A DNA stretch of 64,000 bases. Origin: Streptomyces filipinensis. Lineage in GTDB: Bacteria > Actinomycetota > Actinomycetes > Streptomycetales > Streptomycetaceae. Below the pieces are notes generated by a model. That model had not been told where the DNA came from and made no database searches. It saw nothing but the letters and a program-made list of their open reading frames with translations. The position numbers and the translations under genes were made by a program. The stretch covers positions 186,001 to 250,000 of the forward strand of contig NZ_BMTD01000002.1 of the NCBI RefSeq assembly GCF_014649495.1, given 5' to 3'. How positions within the stretch are numbered: position 1 is the stretch's first letter; each line of letters opens with the position of its first letter. Positions 50,229 to 59,609 of this stretch are shown here, one piece after another.

Positions 50229-52367
50229 ATGACGACCGAGCCTGACTCCTTCCCCCGTCGGCACGCCCGGACCCAGCGGTTCACCCTCGGCGCGCCGCGT
50301 GCGTTCACCGTGGCGCCCGACGGTTCGCGTGTCGCGTTCCTGCGCTCCGGCTCCGGCACCGACCGGGCCAACTCCCTGTGGGTCATGGATCTTCCGGAGG
50401 GCGCGGAGCGCCTCGCGGCCGATCCGGGCACCCTCCTCGGCGGCGCCTCGGAAGAGCTCTCGACCGAGGAGCGGGCGCGCCGGGAGCGCAGCCGGGAGGG
50501 GGGTGCCGGCATCGTCGGCTACGCCACCGACACGGCAGTGGAGTTGGCGGCTTTCGCCTTGTCGGGGCGGCTTTTCACGGCCGAGCTGCGAGCAGGCACG
50601 ACGCGTGAACTGCGGGTACCCGGGCCGGTGATCGACCCGCGCCCCGCCCCCGACGGCCGGCACGTCGCGTATGTCGCCGAGGGCGCGCTGCGGGTGGTGG
50701 ACACCGAGGGCGGAAACGACCGGGCGCTCGCCGAACCGGAGCCGGCGGCGGGGCCGGGCCGTGTCACCTACGGGCTCGCGGAGTTCATCGCGGCCGAGGA
50801 GATGGGGCGTTCGCGGGGCTTCTGGTGGGCGCCGGACGGCCGCCGGCTGCTCGTGGCGCGCGTGGACGACACGCCGGTGCAGCGGTGGTGGATCGCGGAT
50901 CCCGCCCGCCCGGAGCGTGAGCCACTCAACATCGCGTACCCGGCGGCGGGCACGCCGAACGCGGACGTCCGGCTCTTCGTGGTCGGGCTCGAAGGGGAGC
51001 GCACGGAGGTGGCGTGGGACCGGGCCCGCTACCCGTATCTGGCCCGAGTGCACTGGTCAGCGGCGGGTGCGCCGCTCTTGCTCGTCCAGGCGCGGGACCA
51101 GCACAGCCAGCTGATCCTGGCGGTGGACCCGGACAGCGGGGCGACGCGCATGGTGCACGCGGACGAAGATCCAAGTTGGCTTGAACTGTTCGCCGGAGTG
51201 CCCTGCTGGAGCCCCTCCGGGCAGCTTGTCCGGATCGCGGACGAGGGTGGCGCACGGGTGCTGGCGGTCGGCGAACGGCCGTTGACCAGCGGCCAGTTGC
51301 AGCTCCGCGCGGTGCTGGACGTGGGCCCGGACGACGTGCTGGTTTCCGCCTCGGCGGGCGCGGAGGCGCCGGAGCCGGAGACCGGCGAGGTCCATGTGTA
51401 CCGGGTGAACGAGCTGGGCCTGGAGCGCGTGTCACAGGAGCCCGGCGTGCACTCGGCGGTGCGCGCCGGGGGCGTGACGGTGCTCGTGTCGGCGACACCG
51501 GGCAGGCCGGGCACTCGCGTCCAGGTACTGCGTGACGGAAAACCGGCGGCGACTGTCCGGTCTTACGCCGAAGATCCCGGTCTGTCCCCGCGGGTGACTC
51601 TCACCCAGGGGGGCGCACGCCGAATTCCGTGCGCCGTGCTTATGCCACGGGACTACCACGGTGACGCTCCCCTGCCGGTCCTGATGGACCCCTACGGCGG
51701 TCCGCACGGCCAGCGGGTGCTCGCCGCACACAACGCGCACCTCACCTCTCAGTGGTTCGCCGACCAGGGTTTCGCGGTGGTCGTGGCCGACGGACGCGGC
51801 ACCCCGGGGCGCTCGCCGGCCTGGGAGAAGGCGGTCCGGGACGACCTGGCGGACGTCGTGCTCCAGGACCAGGTGGACGCGCTGCAGGCGCTCGCCGGGG
51901 AGTTCCCGCTGGACCTCGGCCGGGTGGCGATCCGCGGCTGGTCCTTCGGCGGCTATCTGGCGGCACTGGCGGTGCTGCGCCGCCCGGACGTCTTCCACGC
52001 GGCCGTCGTCGGCGCGCCGGTCACCGATCTGCGGCTGTACGACACCCACTACCAGGAGCGCTACCTCGGCCACCCGGACGAGCGGCCGGAGGTCTACCGC
52101 CGCAACTCGGTGATCGACGACGCGGGCCTGGTCGACCCGGCCGGGCCGCACCGCCCGATGATGATCATCCACGGGCTGGCGGACGACAACGTCGTCGTGG
52201 CCCACTCCCTGCGGCTGACCTCCGCGCTGCTCGCCGCGGGCCGCCCGCACGAGGTCCTGCCGCTGTCCGGGGTGACGCACATGACCCCGCAGGAGACCGT
52301 GGCGGAGAACCTGCTGCGGCTGCAGCTGGACTTCCTCCGGCGGGCGCTGCCCCACCAGGGCACATGA
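50229..52367 (+). CDS. S9-family prolyl oligopeptidase/dipeptidyl peptidase IV-like
   Basis: 712 aa, no signal peptide, so cytoplasmic. An N-terminal beta-propeller of about 450 residues shows repeated blade motifs (TVAPDGSRVAFLRS, PAPDGRHVAYVAEG, WAPDGRRLLVARVD). EFIAAEEMGR near residue 180 is the Glu pair that anchors the substrate amino terminus in DPP IV. The catalytic domain has Ser in RGWSFGGYLA, Asp in IHGLADDNVV and His in SGVTHMTPQE. Its likely job is to cut imported peptides; it neighbours two peptide importers. Confidence 0.92.
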   Translation: MTTEPDSFPRRHARTQRFTLGAPRAFTVAPDGSRVAFLRSGSGTDRANSLWVMDLPEGAERLAADPGTLLGGASEELSTEERARRERSREGGAGIVGYATDTAVELAAFALSGRLFTAELRAGTTRELRVPGPVIDPRPAPDGRHVAYVAEGALRVVDTEGGNDRALAEPEPAAGPGRVTYGLAEFIAAEEMGRSRGFWWAPDGRRLLVARVDDTPVQRWWIADPARPEREPLNIAYPAAGTPNADVRLFVVGLEGERTEVAWDRARYPYLARVHWSAAGAPLLLVQARDQHSQLILAVDPDSGATRMVHADEDPSWLELFAGVPCWSPSGQLVRIADEGGARVLAVGERPLTSGQLQLRAVLDVGPDDVLVSASAGAEAPEPETGEVHVYRVNELGLERVSQEPGVHSAVRAGGVTVLVSATPGRPGTRVQVLRDGKPAATVRSYAEDPGLSPRVTLTQGGARRIPCAVLMPRDYHGDAPLPVLMDPYGGPHGQRVLAAHNAHLTSQWFADQGFAVVVADGRGTPGRSPAWEKAVRDDLADVVLQDQVDALQALAGEFPLDLGRVAIRGWSFGGYLAALAVLRRPDVFHAAVVGAPVTDLRLYDTHYQERYLGHPDERPEVYRRNSVIDDAGLVDPAGPHRPMMIIHGLADDNVVVAHSLRLTSALLAAGRPHEVLPLSGVTHMTPQETVAENLLRLQLDFLRRALPHQGT

Positions 52368-52462
52368 GCGTCAACTGCGTTAACACGCAGGCAACTCCGC
52401 GGAAGCGGTACCGATATACGGACGCGGAAGACTGATCAGCGTACGGCCGTGCGGGTGCCGTG

Positions 52463-52499
52463 AACGGGCCGGGGTGCGCCGAAGTCACCCCGGCCCGTT
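52463..52499. terminator. Bidirectional terminator, S9 peptidase and dpp-type operon
   Basis: AACGGGCCGGGGTG with its exact complement, 14 pairs and a 9-base loop. It includes the stop codon of the convergent ATPase gene at 52485. Confidence 0.85.
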
Positions 52500-53546
52500 G
52501 CCGTGCTCGCCCTCCGCCGGGACCACCTGCCGTTCCGCCGCGAAGTGACAGGCCGAGTCGTGGGCCGCCGGGCCGGACGCGTCACGGAAGGCTGCCGGTA
52601 CCGCGAGGGCCGGCACCTCGCGGGCACAGCGCTCCTGGGCCTTCCAGCAGCGGGTGCGGAAGCGGCAGCCGGAGGGGATGTTCGTCGGGGACGGCACGTC
52701 TCCGGTGAGGATGATCCGCTCGCGGTGTTCGCGGGCCTCGGGGTCGGGGACCGGGACCGCCGACAGCAGTGCCTGGGTGTAGGGGTGGGTGGGGTGGTCG
52801 TAGATCTCGGCGTCCCGTCCGATCTCCACGATCCGGCCCAGGTACATGACGCCGACCCGGTCGGAGATGTGCCGGACCACGGACAGGTCGTGGGCGATGA
52901 AGACGTAGGAGAGGTCGAACTCCGCCTGGAGGCGGTCCAGCAGGTTCACCACCTGCGCCTGCACCGAGACGTCCAGCGCGGACACCGGCTCGTCGGCGAC
53001 GATCACCTCCGGGCGCAGCGCCAGCCCCCGTGCGATGCCGATGCGCTGGCGCTGGCCGCCGGAGAACTGGTGCGGATAGCGGTTGACGTACTCCGGGTTG
53101 AGGCCGACCACGTCCAGCAGCTCCTGGACCCGGCGGCGGCGGTCACCCTTCGGTGCCACTTCGGGGTGGATGTCGTACGGCTCCCCGACGATGTCCCCGA
53201 CCGTCATACGGGGGTTGAGGGACGTGTACGGGTCCTGGAAGACCATCTGGATGTTGCGGCGGACGGCCTTGAGGGCCCTGCCGGACAGCCGGGTGATGTC
53301 CTCGCCCTTGAACAGGATGGAGCCGGCCGTCGGGCGCTCCAGGCTGCAGAGCAGCTTCGCGACCGTCGACTTGCCGCAGCCCGACTCCCCGACGATGCCG
53401 AGGGTCTCGCCCCTGCCGAGGGTGAAGTCGACGCCGTCGACGGCCTTCACCGCGCCGACCTGCTTCCTGAACAGGACGCCCTGGGTGAGGGGGTAGTGCT
53501 TGACCAGTCCGGTCACTTCGAGGATCGGCTCAGTGGTCGCGGTCAT
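52485..53546 (-). CDS. Peptide ABC transporter ATPase, DppF/OppF type
   Basis: 353 aa. Walker [10 protein letters not shown] near residue 54, Q-loop [18 protein letters not shown], signature [18 protein letters not shown] near residue 160, Walker [18 protein letters not shown], His switch [12 protein letters not shown]. The C-terminal oligopeptide domain has [17 protein letters not shown], the Cys-rich cluster of OppD/F proteins. Last gene of the minus-strand dpp-type operon; its start overlaps the preceding ATPase by 17 bases. Confidence 0.95.
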   Translation of the reverse strand: MTATTEPILEVTGLVKHYPLTQGVLFRKQVGAVKAVDGVDFTLGRGETLGIVGESGCGKSTVAKLLCSLERPTAGSILFKGEDITRLSGRALKAVRRNIQMVFQDPYTSLNPRMTVGDIVGEPYDIHPEVAPKGDRRRRVQELLDVVGLNPEYVNRYPHQFSGGQRQRIGIARGLALRPEVIVADEPVSALDVSVQAQVVNLLDRLQAEFDLSYVFIAHDLSVVRHISDRVGVMYLGRIVEIGRDAEIYDHPTHPYTQALLSAVPVPDPEAREHRERIILTGDVPSPTNIPSGCRFRTRCWKAQERCAREVPALAVPAAFRDASGPAAHDSACHFAAERQVVPAEGEHGNGPG

Positions 53547-54513
53547 CCAGGCACTCCCTCCAGAAGTGGCAGGCGCTGCCGCGTACGCCGGAGACCTCGT
53601 ACAGCGGGGGTTCGTCGGTGCGGCAGACGTCCCTGGCCATCGGGCAGCGCGGGTGGAAGGAGCAGCCGGGCGGGATGTCCATCAGGTTCGGCGGGAGGCC
53701 CTTGATGGCGTACAGCTCCTGCCCCTTCTGGTCCAGGCGCGGGATGGAGTCCAGCAGGCCGCGGGTGTAGGGGTGGGCGGGTGCCTTGTAGAGGTCGTGC
53801 ACGGGCGCCGACTCGACGATCTTCCCGGCGTACATCACGGCGATCCGGTCGGCCACGTCGGCCACGACGCCCAGGTCGTGGGTGATGAGGATGAGACCCA
53901 TGCGGTACTCGCGCTGCAGTTCCGCGAGCAGGTCCATGACCTGGGCCTGCACGGTGACGTCGAGGGCGGTGGTCGGCTCGTCGGCGATGACGAGCGCCGG
54001 TTCCAGGGCCAGCGCCATGGCGATCATGATGCGCTGGCGCATACCGCCGGAGAACTGGTGGGGATAGTCCCGCACCCGCTGGGCGGCGGCCGGGATGCGC
54101 ACCCGCTCCATCAGCTCGACGGCCCTGGCGCGCGCGTCCTTCTTCGACATCCCGCGGTGCACGACGAACATCTCGCCCAGCTGGTCCCCGACGGAGATGA
54201 CGGGATTGAGGGCCGACAGGGCGTCCTGGAAGATCATCGCCATGCCGGCGCCGCGGACCTTCCGCCGCTCCTCTTCCCTCAGCTTCAGCAGGTCCCGCCC
54301 CTGGAAGAGGATCCGGCCGCCGGTGATCCGCCCCGGCGGCATGTCGAGGATGCCCATGACGGCCTGCGCGGTGACGGACTTGCCCGACCCCGACTCCCCG
54401 AGCACGGCGAGGGTCTCCCCCGCGTCGACCTCGTAGCTCACCCCGTTGACGGCATGCGCCACCCCGTCCCGCGTCCGGAACTCCACGTGCAGGTCCCGCA
54501 CTTCGAGCAGCAC
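53530..54513 (-). CDS. Peptide ABC transporter ATPase, DppD/OppD type
   Basis: 327 aa. Walker [10 protein letters not shown] near residue 39, Q-loop [18 protein letters not shown], signature [18 protein letters not shown], Walker [18 protein letters not shown], His switch [15 protein letters not shown]-terminal Cys cluster [18 protein letters not shown] start at 54513, seven bases after the permease stop. Forms the ATPase pair with the DppF-type gene. Confidence 0.95.
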   Translation of the reverse strand: MLLEVRDLHVEFRTRDGVAHAVNGVSYEVDAGETLAVLGESGSGKSVTAQAVMGILDMPPGRITGGRILFQGRDLLKLREEERRKVRGAGMAMIFQDALSALNPVISVGDQLGEMFVVHRGMSKKDARARAVELMERVRIPAAAQRVRDYPHQFSGGMRQRIMIAMALALEPALVIADEPTTALDVTVQAQVMDLLAELQREYRMGLILITHDLGVVADVADRIAVMYAGKIVESAPVHDLYKAPAHPYTRGLLDSIPRLDQKGQELYAIKGLPPNLMDIPPGCSFHPRCPMARDVCRTDEPPLYEVSGVRGSACHFWRECLDDRDH

Positions 54514-54520
54514 GCCCGCA

Positions 54521-55501
54521 TCACCTCAGCTTCGGGTCGAGGGCGTCGCGGACCGCGTCGCCGAGCATGATGAAGGCCAGGACCGTGACGGCCAGGGCGC
54601 CCGAGGGCCACAGCAGGGCGTGCGGGGCGTTGCGGATGTAGGGGGAGGCGCTGGAGATGTCGATGCCCCAGGAGACGCTGGGCGGTTTCAGCCCCACCCC
54701 GAGGTACGACAGGGTCGCCTCCAGCGCGATGTACGTGCCCAGCGCGATGGTCGCCACCACGATCACCGGCGCCACGGCGTTCGGGGCGATGTGCCGCAGC
54801 AGGATGCGGGAGTCGGAGGCACCGAGGGCGCGGGCGGCCTGGACGTAGTCGTTCTGCTTGGCGGTGATGACCGAGCCGCGCGCGATCCGGGAGATCTGCG
54901 GCCAGCCGAGCAACACCATGAAGCCGATGACCGGCCAGACCGTCTTGCTGGTGACCACCGACAGCAGGACGAGGCCGCCGAGGACCACCGGGATCGCGAA
55001 GAAGATGTCGGTGACCCGGGACAGGACCGAGTCCCAGACACCGCCGAAGTACCCGGCGAGGGCACCCAGGACCGACCCGGCCACGGCCACCCCGAGCGTC
55101 GCCAGCACGCCCACCGTGACGGACGTACGGGCGCCGTACACCGTGCGCGTGTAGACGTTGCAGCCCTGGCCGTCGTACCCGAAGGGCGCGCCCGGTCCCG
55201 CGCCGTCCTGTGCCTTGGCCAGGTCGCACTTCAGGGGGCTGCCGGAGGCGATCGCCGAGGGCCACAGGGAGATGAGGACCAGGAAGGCGATCACCAGACC
55301 GGAGATCAGGAACACCGGGTTGCGGCGCAGGTCACGCCAGGCGTCGGACCACAGCGAACGGGGCCTGCCGGCCGGTCCGGTGCCCCCCGGGCCGCCCGGC
55401 GTCCGCTCCAGCGTGGCCGCCTCGCTCACGCCGAGGTCCATCGCCCCGCCCATGCCGGTCCCGGCGATGGCGCCCTCGGGCTCGTACGACTGCTCAGGCA
55501 T
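54521..55501 (-). CDS. Peptide ABC transporter permease, DppC type
   Basis: 326 aa. About 60 cytoplasmic residues, first membrane helix near 70-90 (VFLISGLVIAFLVLISLW), a loop with GYDGQGCNVYTRTVYGARTS, and the coupling loop YVQAARALGASDSRILLRHI near residue 210. Starts eight bases inside the DppB-type gene. ATG at 55501. Confidence 0.94.
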   Translation of the reverse strand: MPEQSYEPEGAIAGTGMGGAMDLGVSEAATLERTPGGPGGTGPAGRPRSLWSDAWRDLRRNPVFLISGLVIAFLVLISLWPSAIASGSPLKCDLAKAQDGAGPGAPFGYDGQGCNVYTRTVYGARTSVTVGVLATLGVAVAGSVLGALAGYFGGVWDSVLSRVTDIFFAIPVVLGGLVLLSVVTSKTVWPVIGFMVLLGWPQISRIARGSVITAKQNDYVQAARALGASDSRILLRHIAPNAVAPVIVVATIALGTYIALEATLSYLGVGLKPPSVSWGIDISSASPYIRNAPHALLWPSGALAVTVLAFIMLGDAVRDALDPKLR

Positions 55502-56414
55502 AGCGGATCCTCGGGTCGAGTACGGCGTACAGGAGGTCGACGAGGAGGTTGGCGACCAGGAAGACGAGGACGAGGACCGTCACGAAACCGACGACCGTCT
55601 GGGTGTTCTGGCGCAGGATGCCCTGGTAGAGCTGGAAGCCGACGCCATGGATGTTGAAGATCCGCTCGGTGGCGATCGCCCCGCCCATCAGCGCGCCGAT
55701 GTCGGCACCGATGAAGGTGACCACGGGGATCAGGGAGTTGCGCAGCAGGTGCCGGACGACCACCCGGCGCCGGGGCAGGCCCTTGGCGATCGCCGTACGG
55801 ACGTAGTCGGACCGCCTGTTCTCGGCGATGGCGGTGCGGGTGAGCCGGGTGACGTAGGCGAGCGAGACGGAGGCGAGGACCAGGCCGGGCACGATCAGCT
55901 CGTCGTAACTTCCGTAGCGCACGGACGGGCTGATCCACTGCCATTTGATGCCGAGCAGCAGTTGCAGCAGCAGACCGGTGACGAAGGTGGGGACGGAGAT
56001 CACCACCAGGGTGGCCAGCAGCACCCCGGTGTCGACCGGCCGGCCGCGCCGCATGCCCGTCAGCACGCCCAGCGACACGCCGACGACGATCTCGAAGAGG
56101 ATCGCGACGATCGTGAGCCGGACGGTGACGGGGAACGCCGCTCCCATCAGCTCGGTGACCTTCTGGCCGTTGAAGGCGGTGCCGAAGTCTCCGGTGAAGA
56201 CGTTGCCCATGTAGGTCGCGTACTGCTGCCAGAGCGGCTTGTCCAAGCCGAACTCCCGCTTCAGCTGGGCGGCCGTCGCCGGGTCGCACGCCCGCTCCCC
56301 GCACAGGCCCGCGATGGGGTCGCCCATCACGTTCACCATCAGGAAGATCAGCAGCGTCGACCCGATGAACACCGGGACCATCTGGAGCAGCCGCCGCGCG
56401 ACATAGCGCCCCAC
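55494..56414 (-). CDS. Peptide ABC transporter permease, DppB type
   Basis: 306 aa, six membrane helices. Typical GRYVARRLLQMVPVFIGSTL start, extracytoplasmic loop with GLCGERACDPATAAQLKREFG (two Cys, in two pieces), and coupling loop YVRTAIAKGLPRRRVVVRHLL near residue 195. GTG 56414, five bases after the binding-protein stop. It lacks the second Cys pair of the BldKC-like permeases. Confidence 0.94.
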   Translation of the reverse strand: MGRYVARRLLQMVPVFIGSTLLIFLMVNVMGDPIAGLCGERACDPATAAQLKREFGLDKPLWQQYATYMGNVFTGDFGTAFNGQKVTELMGAAFPVTVRLTIVAILFEIVVGVSLGVLTGMRRGRPVDTGVLLATLVVISVPTFVTGLLLQLLLGIKWQWISPSVRYGSYDELIVPGLVLASVSLAYVTRLTRTAIAENRRSDYVRTAIAKGLPRRRVVVRHLLRNSLIPVVTFIGADIGALMGGAIATERIFNIHGVGFQLYQGILRQNTQTVVGFVTVLVLVFLVANLLVDLLYAVLDPRIRYA

Positions 56415-56419
56415 GGGGG

Positions 56420-58039
56420 TCAGCCGACCTTGATCTCGTTGTAGACCGGCACGCTGAAGGGGTTGAGCGCCACGTGGGAGAGCCGGGCGGTGTAGCCGGC
56501 GCTGCCGTTCTGGTACCAGAGCGGGATGGCCGCCATGTTGTCGCGGACGACCTTCTCGGCCTGCTGGAAGAGCCGGACGGCGGTGGGCTGCGCGGTCTCG
56601 GCGTTGGCCCGGTCGACGAGCCGGTCGAACCGCTTGTCGGACCACTTGCCGTCGTTGGAGGAGGCGCCCGTGTAGTACAGCGGCTGCAGGAAGTTCTGGA
56701 TCAACGGGTAGTCCATCTGCCAGCCGGCCCGGAAGGGGCCGGTCATCTTGTGCTGGGTGATCTGGTTGCGGAAGTCGGCGAAGGTGCCGACCGGGTTGCC
56801 GACGCAGGCCCTGTCGTCGCCGAGGGCGTTGTTGATGGAGTTGCACACGGCGTCCACCCACTGCCGGTGCGAGCCGGTGTCCGCGTTGTAGGTGATCGTC
56901 AGCCGGCCGCCGGGGATCCCGCCGCCCTCCTCGATGAGCCTCCGGGCCTGTGCGGGGTCGTAGTCGCAGGCGTGGCCGCACAGTCCGGGCCGGTAGCCGC
57001 CGGCCGTGCCGAGGACCGGGGAGGTCCAGTCGGTGGCGGGGGTGCGGGTGCCCCGGAAGATGGTCTCGGTGATCTGCCTGCGGTTGATCGCCATGGACAG
57101 GCCCGTGCGGACCTTCCGTGCACCGCTGGTGTTCCACTTCGGGTCGTAGTAGGGGAAGGCCAGGGTCTGCAGGATGCCGGCCGGGGTGTTGATGTAGCGG
57201 CCGTTCAGGTCGGTCTCGACGTTCTTGAGCTGGCTGGCCGGCACGTCGTCGACCAGGTCGAGGTTGCCGGCCAGCACGTCGGTGTACGCGGTGTTGCTGT
57301 CGGTGTACACCAGGAGGGTCACGCCGACGTTCCGGGCCGGGTCGGGGCCGGGATAGGCGTCCCACCTCTTCAGGTTCATCGCCGAGCCCTTGGTGTAGGA
57401 CTCGATCTGGTAGGGCCCGTTGCCGACCGGTCTGCTCAGCCAGGCCGCGTGGTCGGTGAAGAAGGTGCGCGGGAGCGGGGCGTAGGCCACGTACCCGAGG
57501 GTGTCGGGGAAGCTGGAGAACTTCTGGCTGAGGGTGACGGTGAAGGTCCTGGGGCCGGTGACCCTGAGCCCGGACAGGGTGTCGGCGGTCTGCGCCCCGC
57601 TGTCGGGGTGGACCTGGCCGTAGCCCTCGATGTAGCCGAAGAAGTACGCGTTCTTCTGGTTGTTCCGCAGGCTCGCCCCGTAGTTCCAGGCGTCCACGAA
57701 GGACCTGGCGGTGACGGGTTCGCCGTTGCTGAACCGCCAGCCGTTCCTGACGGTGACGGTGAAGTGCCGCGAGTCCGTGGTGTCGATGCGCTCGGCGAGC
57801 ATGTTCTGGGCCTTGCCGGTCCTCGGGTCGTACCTCTTCAGGCCCCGGAAGACCATGTCGAGGACCTTGCCGCCCTGTACCTCGTTGGTGTTGGAGGGCT
57901 CCAGCGGGTTCTGCGGGTCGCTCCAGGAGGAGGTCATCACCCCGGGCCCGCCGAATCCGGCGCCACCCCCGCAGGCGGTGGCCATCAGCCCCGCGGCGAC
58001 CGCGCAGCCGGCCCATCTGACGCGCGTGCCTCCCCGCAT
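56420..58039 (-). CDS. Peptide-binding lipoprotein, SBP family 5
   Basis: 539 aa. Signal peptide with lipobox LMATAC near residue 23. The mature part has GGKVLDMVFRGLKRYD, FSNGEPVTARSFVDAWNYG and GNGPYQIESYTKGSAMNL, the family-5 fold; a cysteine pair (GLCGHACDYDP near residue 350) may form a disulphide. ATG 58039 with GGAGGAGG seven bases upstream. First gene of a five-gene operon, divergent from bldKA across 467 bases. Confidence 0.94.
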   Translation of the reverse strand: MRGGTRVRWAGCAVAAGLMATACGGGAGFGGPGVMTSSWSDPQNPLEPSNTNEVQGGKVLDMVFRGLKRYDPRTGKAQNMLAERIDTTDSRHFTVTVRNGWRFSNGEPVTARSFVDAWNYGASLRNNQKNAYFFGYIEGYGQVHPDSGAQTADTLSGLRVTGPRTFTVTLSQKFSSFPDTLGYVAYAPLPRTFFTDHAAWLSRPVGNGPYQIESYTKGSAMNLKRWDAYPGPDPARNVGVTLLVYTDSNTAYTDVLAGNLDLVDDVPASQLKNVETDLNGRYINTPAGILQTLAFPYYDPKWNTSGARKVRTGLSMAINRRQITETIFRGTRTPATDWTSPVLGTAGGYRPGLCGHACDYDPAQARRLIEEGGGIPGGRLTITYNADTGSHRQWVDAVCNSINNALGDDRACVGNPVGTFADFRNQITQHKMTGPFRAGWQMDYPLIQNFLQPLYYTGASSNDGKWSDKRFDRLVDRANAETAQPTAVRLFQQAEKVVRDNMAAIPLWYQNGSAGYTARLSHVALNPFSVPVYNEIKVG

Positions 58040-58506
58040 GCGGTGCCTCCTCCGCGCTCACCGACCCGATACCGGTCAATATCGGCTCGTACAGCGCATA
58101 CCGCATGCCCGTGGCCGGATTGAGGGGCCTTTAGGGGGACACGTCATCCGAATGCAGACAGCCACCTGGAGGAGCCCGGGCGATCTTGCGCCGACCACGC
58201 AACAGATCTCTGTGCAACGTTGTCGAAACGTTGGATTGCGACGTGCCGATGTACGCATGTCGACACACCACCGTCCGCATATCGAACTCATTGCCCGATT
58301 CGCCCAATTGGTCCAATGTGAAGCACGGATTGATTACAGCGCGCTACCCGCGTAGCTACGGAATAGTCAACTACGAGTAAAGAACGTAAAGACGCAACCA
58401 AGGCGACCGAGAATTTATTGACCTTGAATGAATTGCGTTGAAAAAGTCCGGCGTAGCCCGTAGGGGAGCGCCCTGCGGAGCCTTGACCCACAAGGCACGG
58501 AGCATC
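58040..58506. promoter_or_regulatory. 467-bp divergent control region, dpp-type operon and bldK
   Basis: Relatively AT-rich. Contains CAACGTT-N5-AACGTTG (58215-58233), a palindrome CGTAGCTACG (58351-58360), and TTGACC at about 58418 toward bldKA without a clear -10. Short frames occur on both strands but none has a convincing start and composition. Both operons are probably regulated here. Confidence 0.5.
58215..58233. promoter_or_regulatory. Inverted repeat in the bldK/dpp divergent region
   Basis: CAACGTT-GTCGA-AACGTTG, seven perfect pairs and a 5-base spacer; each arm contains the palindromic AACGTT. Possible shared operator. Confidence 0.45.
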
Positions 58507-59535
58507 ATGACCCCCGCAACCCCTTCCTCGGCCGCCCCCCTTGAGGTGACCAAAGAAGACAGCGCCACATCGGCGAAGCCCGGCAACCCGAAGGGCACCG
58601 AGAGCCGCTCTCCGGGACGGCTGGCCTGGACCCGCTTCAAGCGGGACCGCACGGGTGTCATATCGGCCATCACGGTGATCTTGTTCTTCGTCGTGGGCAT
58701 CGCCGCGCCGCTGATCGCCAAGGTGTACGGCAAGGACCCGTACACCACGTACGGCATGAACATCCCGGGCCTGTTCAACGAGTTCAACTACCCGTTGAAG
58801 CCCAACGGCGGCATCAGCTCCGACTTCTGGTTCGGCATCGAGCCGCAGCTCGGGCGGGACGTCTTCACCTTCCTGCTCTACGGCATCCGCAACTCCCTGC
58901 TGATCGCCACCGCCGCCGCCCTGATGACGACCCTGCTCGGCGTCGTCATCGGCATCACCGCCGGCTACCTGGGCGGCAAGACGGACTACTTCGTCGGCCG
59001 GGTCATCGACATCCTGCTGGCGTTCCCGCAGACGCTGTTCTTCATCGCCTTCTGGCCCGTGGTCATGGCGATCTTCGTCAAGCCGACCGACGGCACCCCG
59101 GTCTGGCTGACCGTGACCAGCCTGATCCTCGTGATGACCGCCTTCGGCTGGGCCTCGATCGCGCGTCTGCTGCGCGGTGAGGTGCTCGCCCTGCGCGAGC
59201 GCGAGTTCGTGGAGGCGGCCAAGGTCACCGGCGCCTCCCCGGCCCGGATCATCTTCAAGGAACTGCTGCCCAACCTGTGGACCCCGATCCTCATCCAGGC
59301 GACGCTCCTCCTCCCGACCTACGTCACCGCCGAAGCGGGTCTCGCCTTCCTCGGTGTCGGCCTTACGGACCCGACCCCCGACTGGGGCGTGATGATCCAG
59401 AACGGCGCCAAGGTCTACCAGGACGACATCACCTTCATGCTCTTCCCGGGCGTGGCCATGGTGATCTTCGTCGTGGCCTTCAACCTGCTCGGCGACTCGG
59501 TCCGCGACGCACTGGACCCGAAGACCAAGCGCTGA
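58507..59535 (+). CDS. bldKA: Oligopeptide permease BldKA
   Basis: 342 aa DppC-type inner-membrane permease. About 50 polar residues, first membrane helix near 56-76 (VISAITVILFFVVGIAAPLI), loop with SDFWFGIEPQLGRDVFTFLLYG, coupling loop FVEAAKVTGASPARIIFKELL near residue 240. ATG five bases after GGAG. First gene in the permease, binding protein, permease, ATPase, ATPase order that defines the bldK locus, which in S. coelicolor imports an extracellular peptide signal needed for aerial growth. Confidence 0.9.
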   Translation: MTPATPSSAAPLEVTKEDSATSAKPGNPKGTESRSPGRLAWTRFKRDRTGVISAITVILFFVVGIAAPLIAKVYGKDPYTTYGMNIPGLFNEFNYPLKPNGGISSDFWFGIEPQLGRDVFTFLLYGIRNSLLIATAAALMTTLLGVVIGITAGYLGGKTDYFVGRVIDILLAFPQTLFFIAFWPVVMAIFVKPTDGTPVWLTVTSLILVMTAFGWASIARLLRGEVLALREREFVEAAKVTGASPARIIFKELLPNLWTPILIQATLLLPTYVTAEAGLAFLGVGLTDPTPDWGVMIQNGAKVYQDDITFMLFPGVAMVIFVVAFNLLGDSVRDALDPKTKR

Positions 59536-59541
59536 GTTCCT

Positions 59542-59570
59542 CCCGGCCCGGGCGACGGGGCCCGGCCGGG
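59542..59570 (+). terminator. Intra-operon hairpin between bldKA and bldKB
   Basis: CCCGGC plus CGGGC pairing with GCCCG plus GCCGGG around GACGGG, one bulged C. No T-tract, so more likely an RNA-processing or stabilising hairpin than a full terminator. Confidence 0.6.
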
Positions 59571-59609
59571 AACTAGCACCTCCTGTCATCCACTACGAAC
59601 GGGTCAGCC

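Noticed and set aside
55494..58106. 870-codon frame joining the permease to sequence opposite in frame to the binding protein
   Set aside because: Residues before the permease are a frame-shifted reading of the binding-protein gene. The real permease starts at 56414.
58076..58380. Small frames in the bldK divergent region (for example 58131-58316 minus and 58186-58380 plus)
   Set aside because: No ribosome binding sites and no coding-like composition; they overlap each other on both strands and probably arise by chance in AT-richer DNA.
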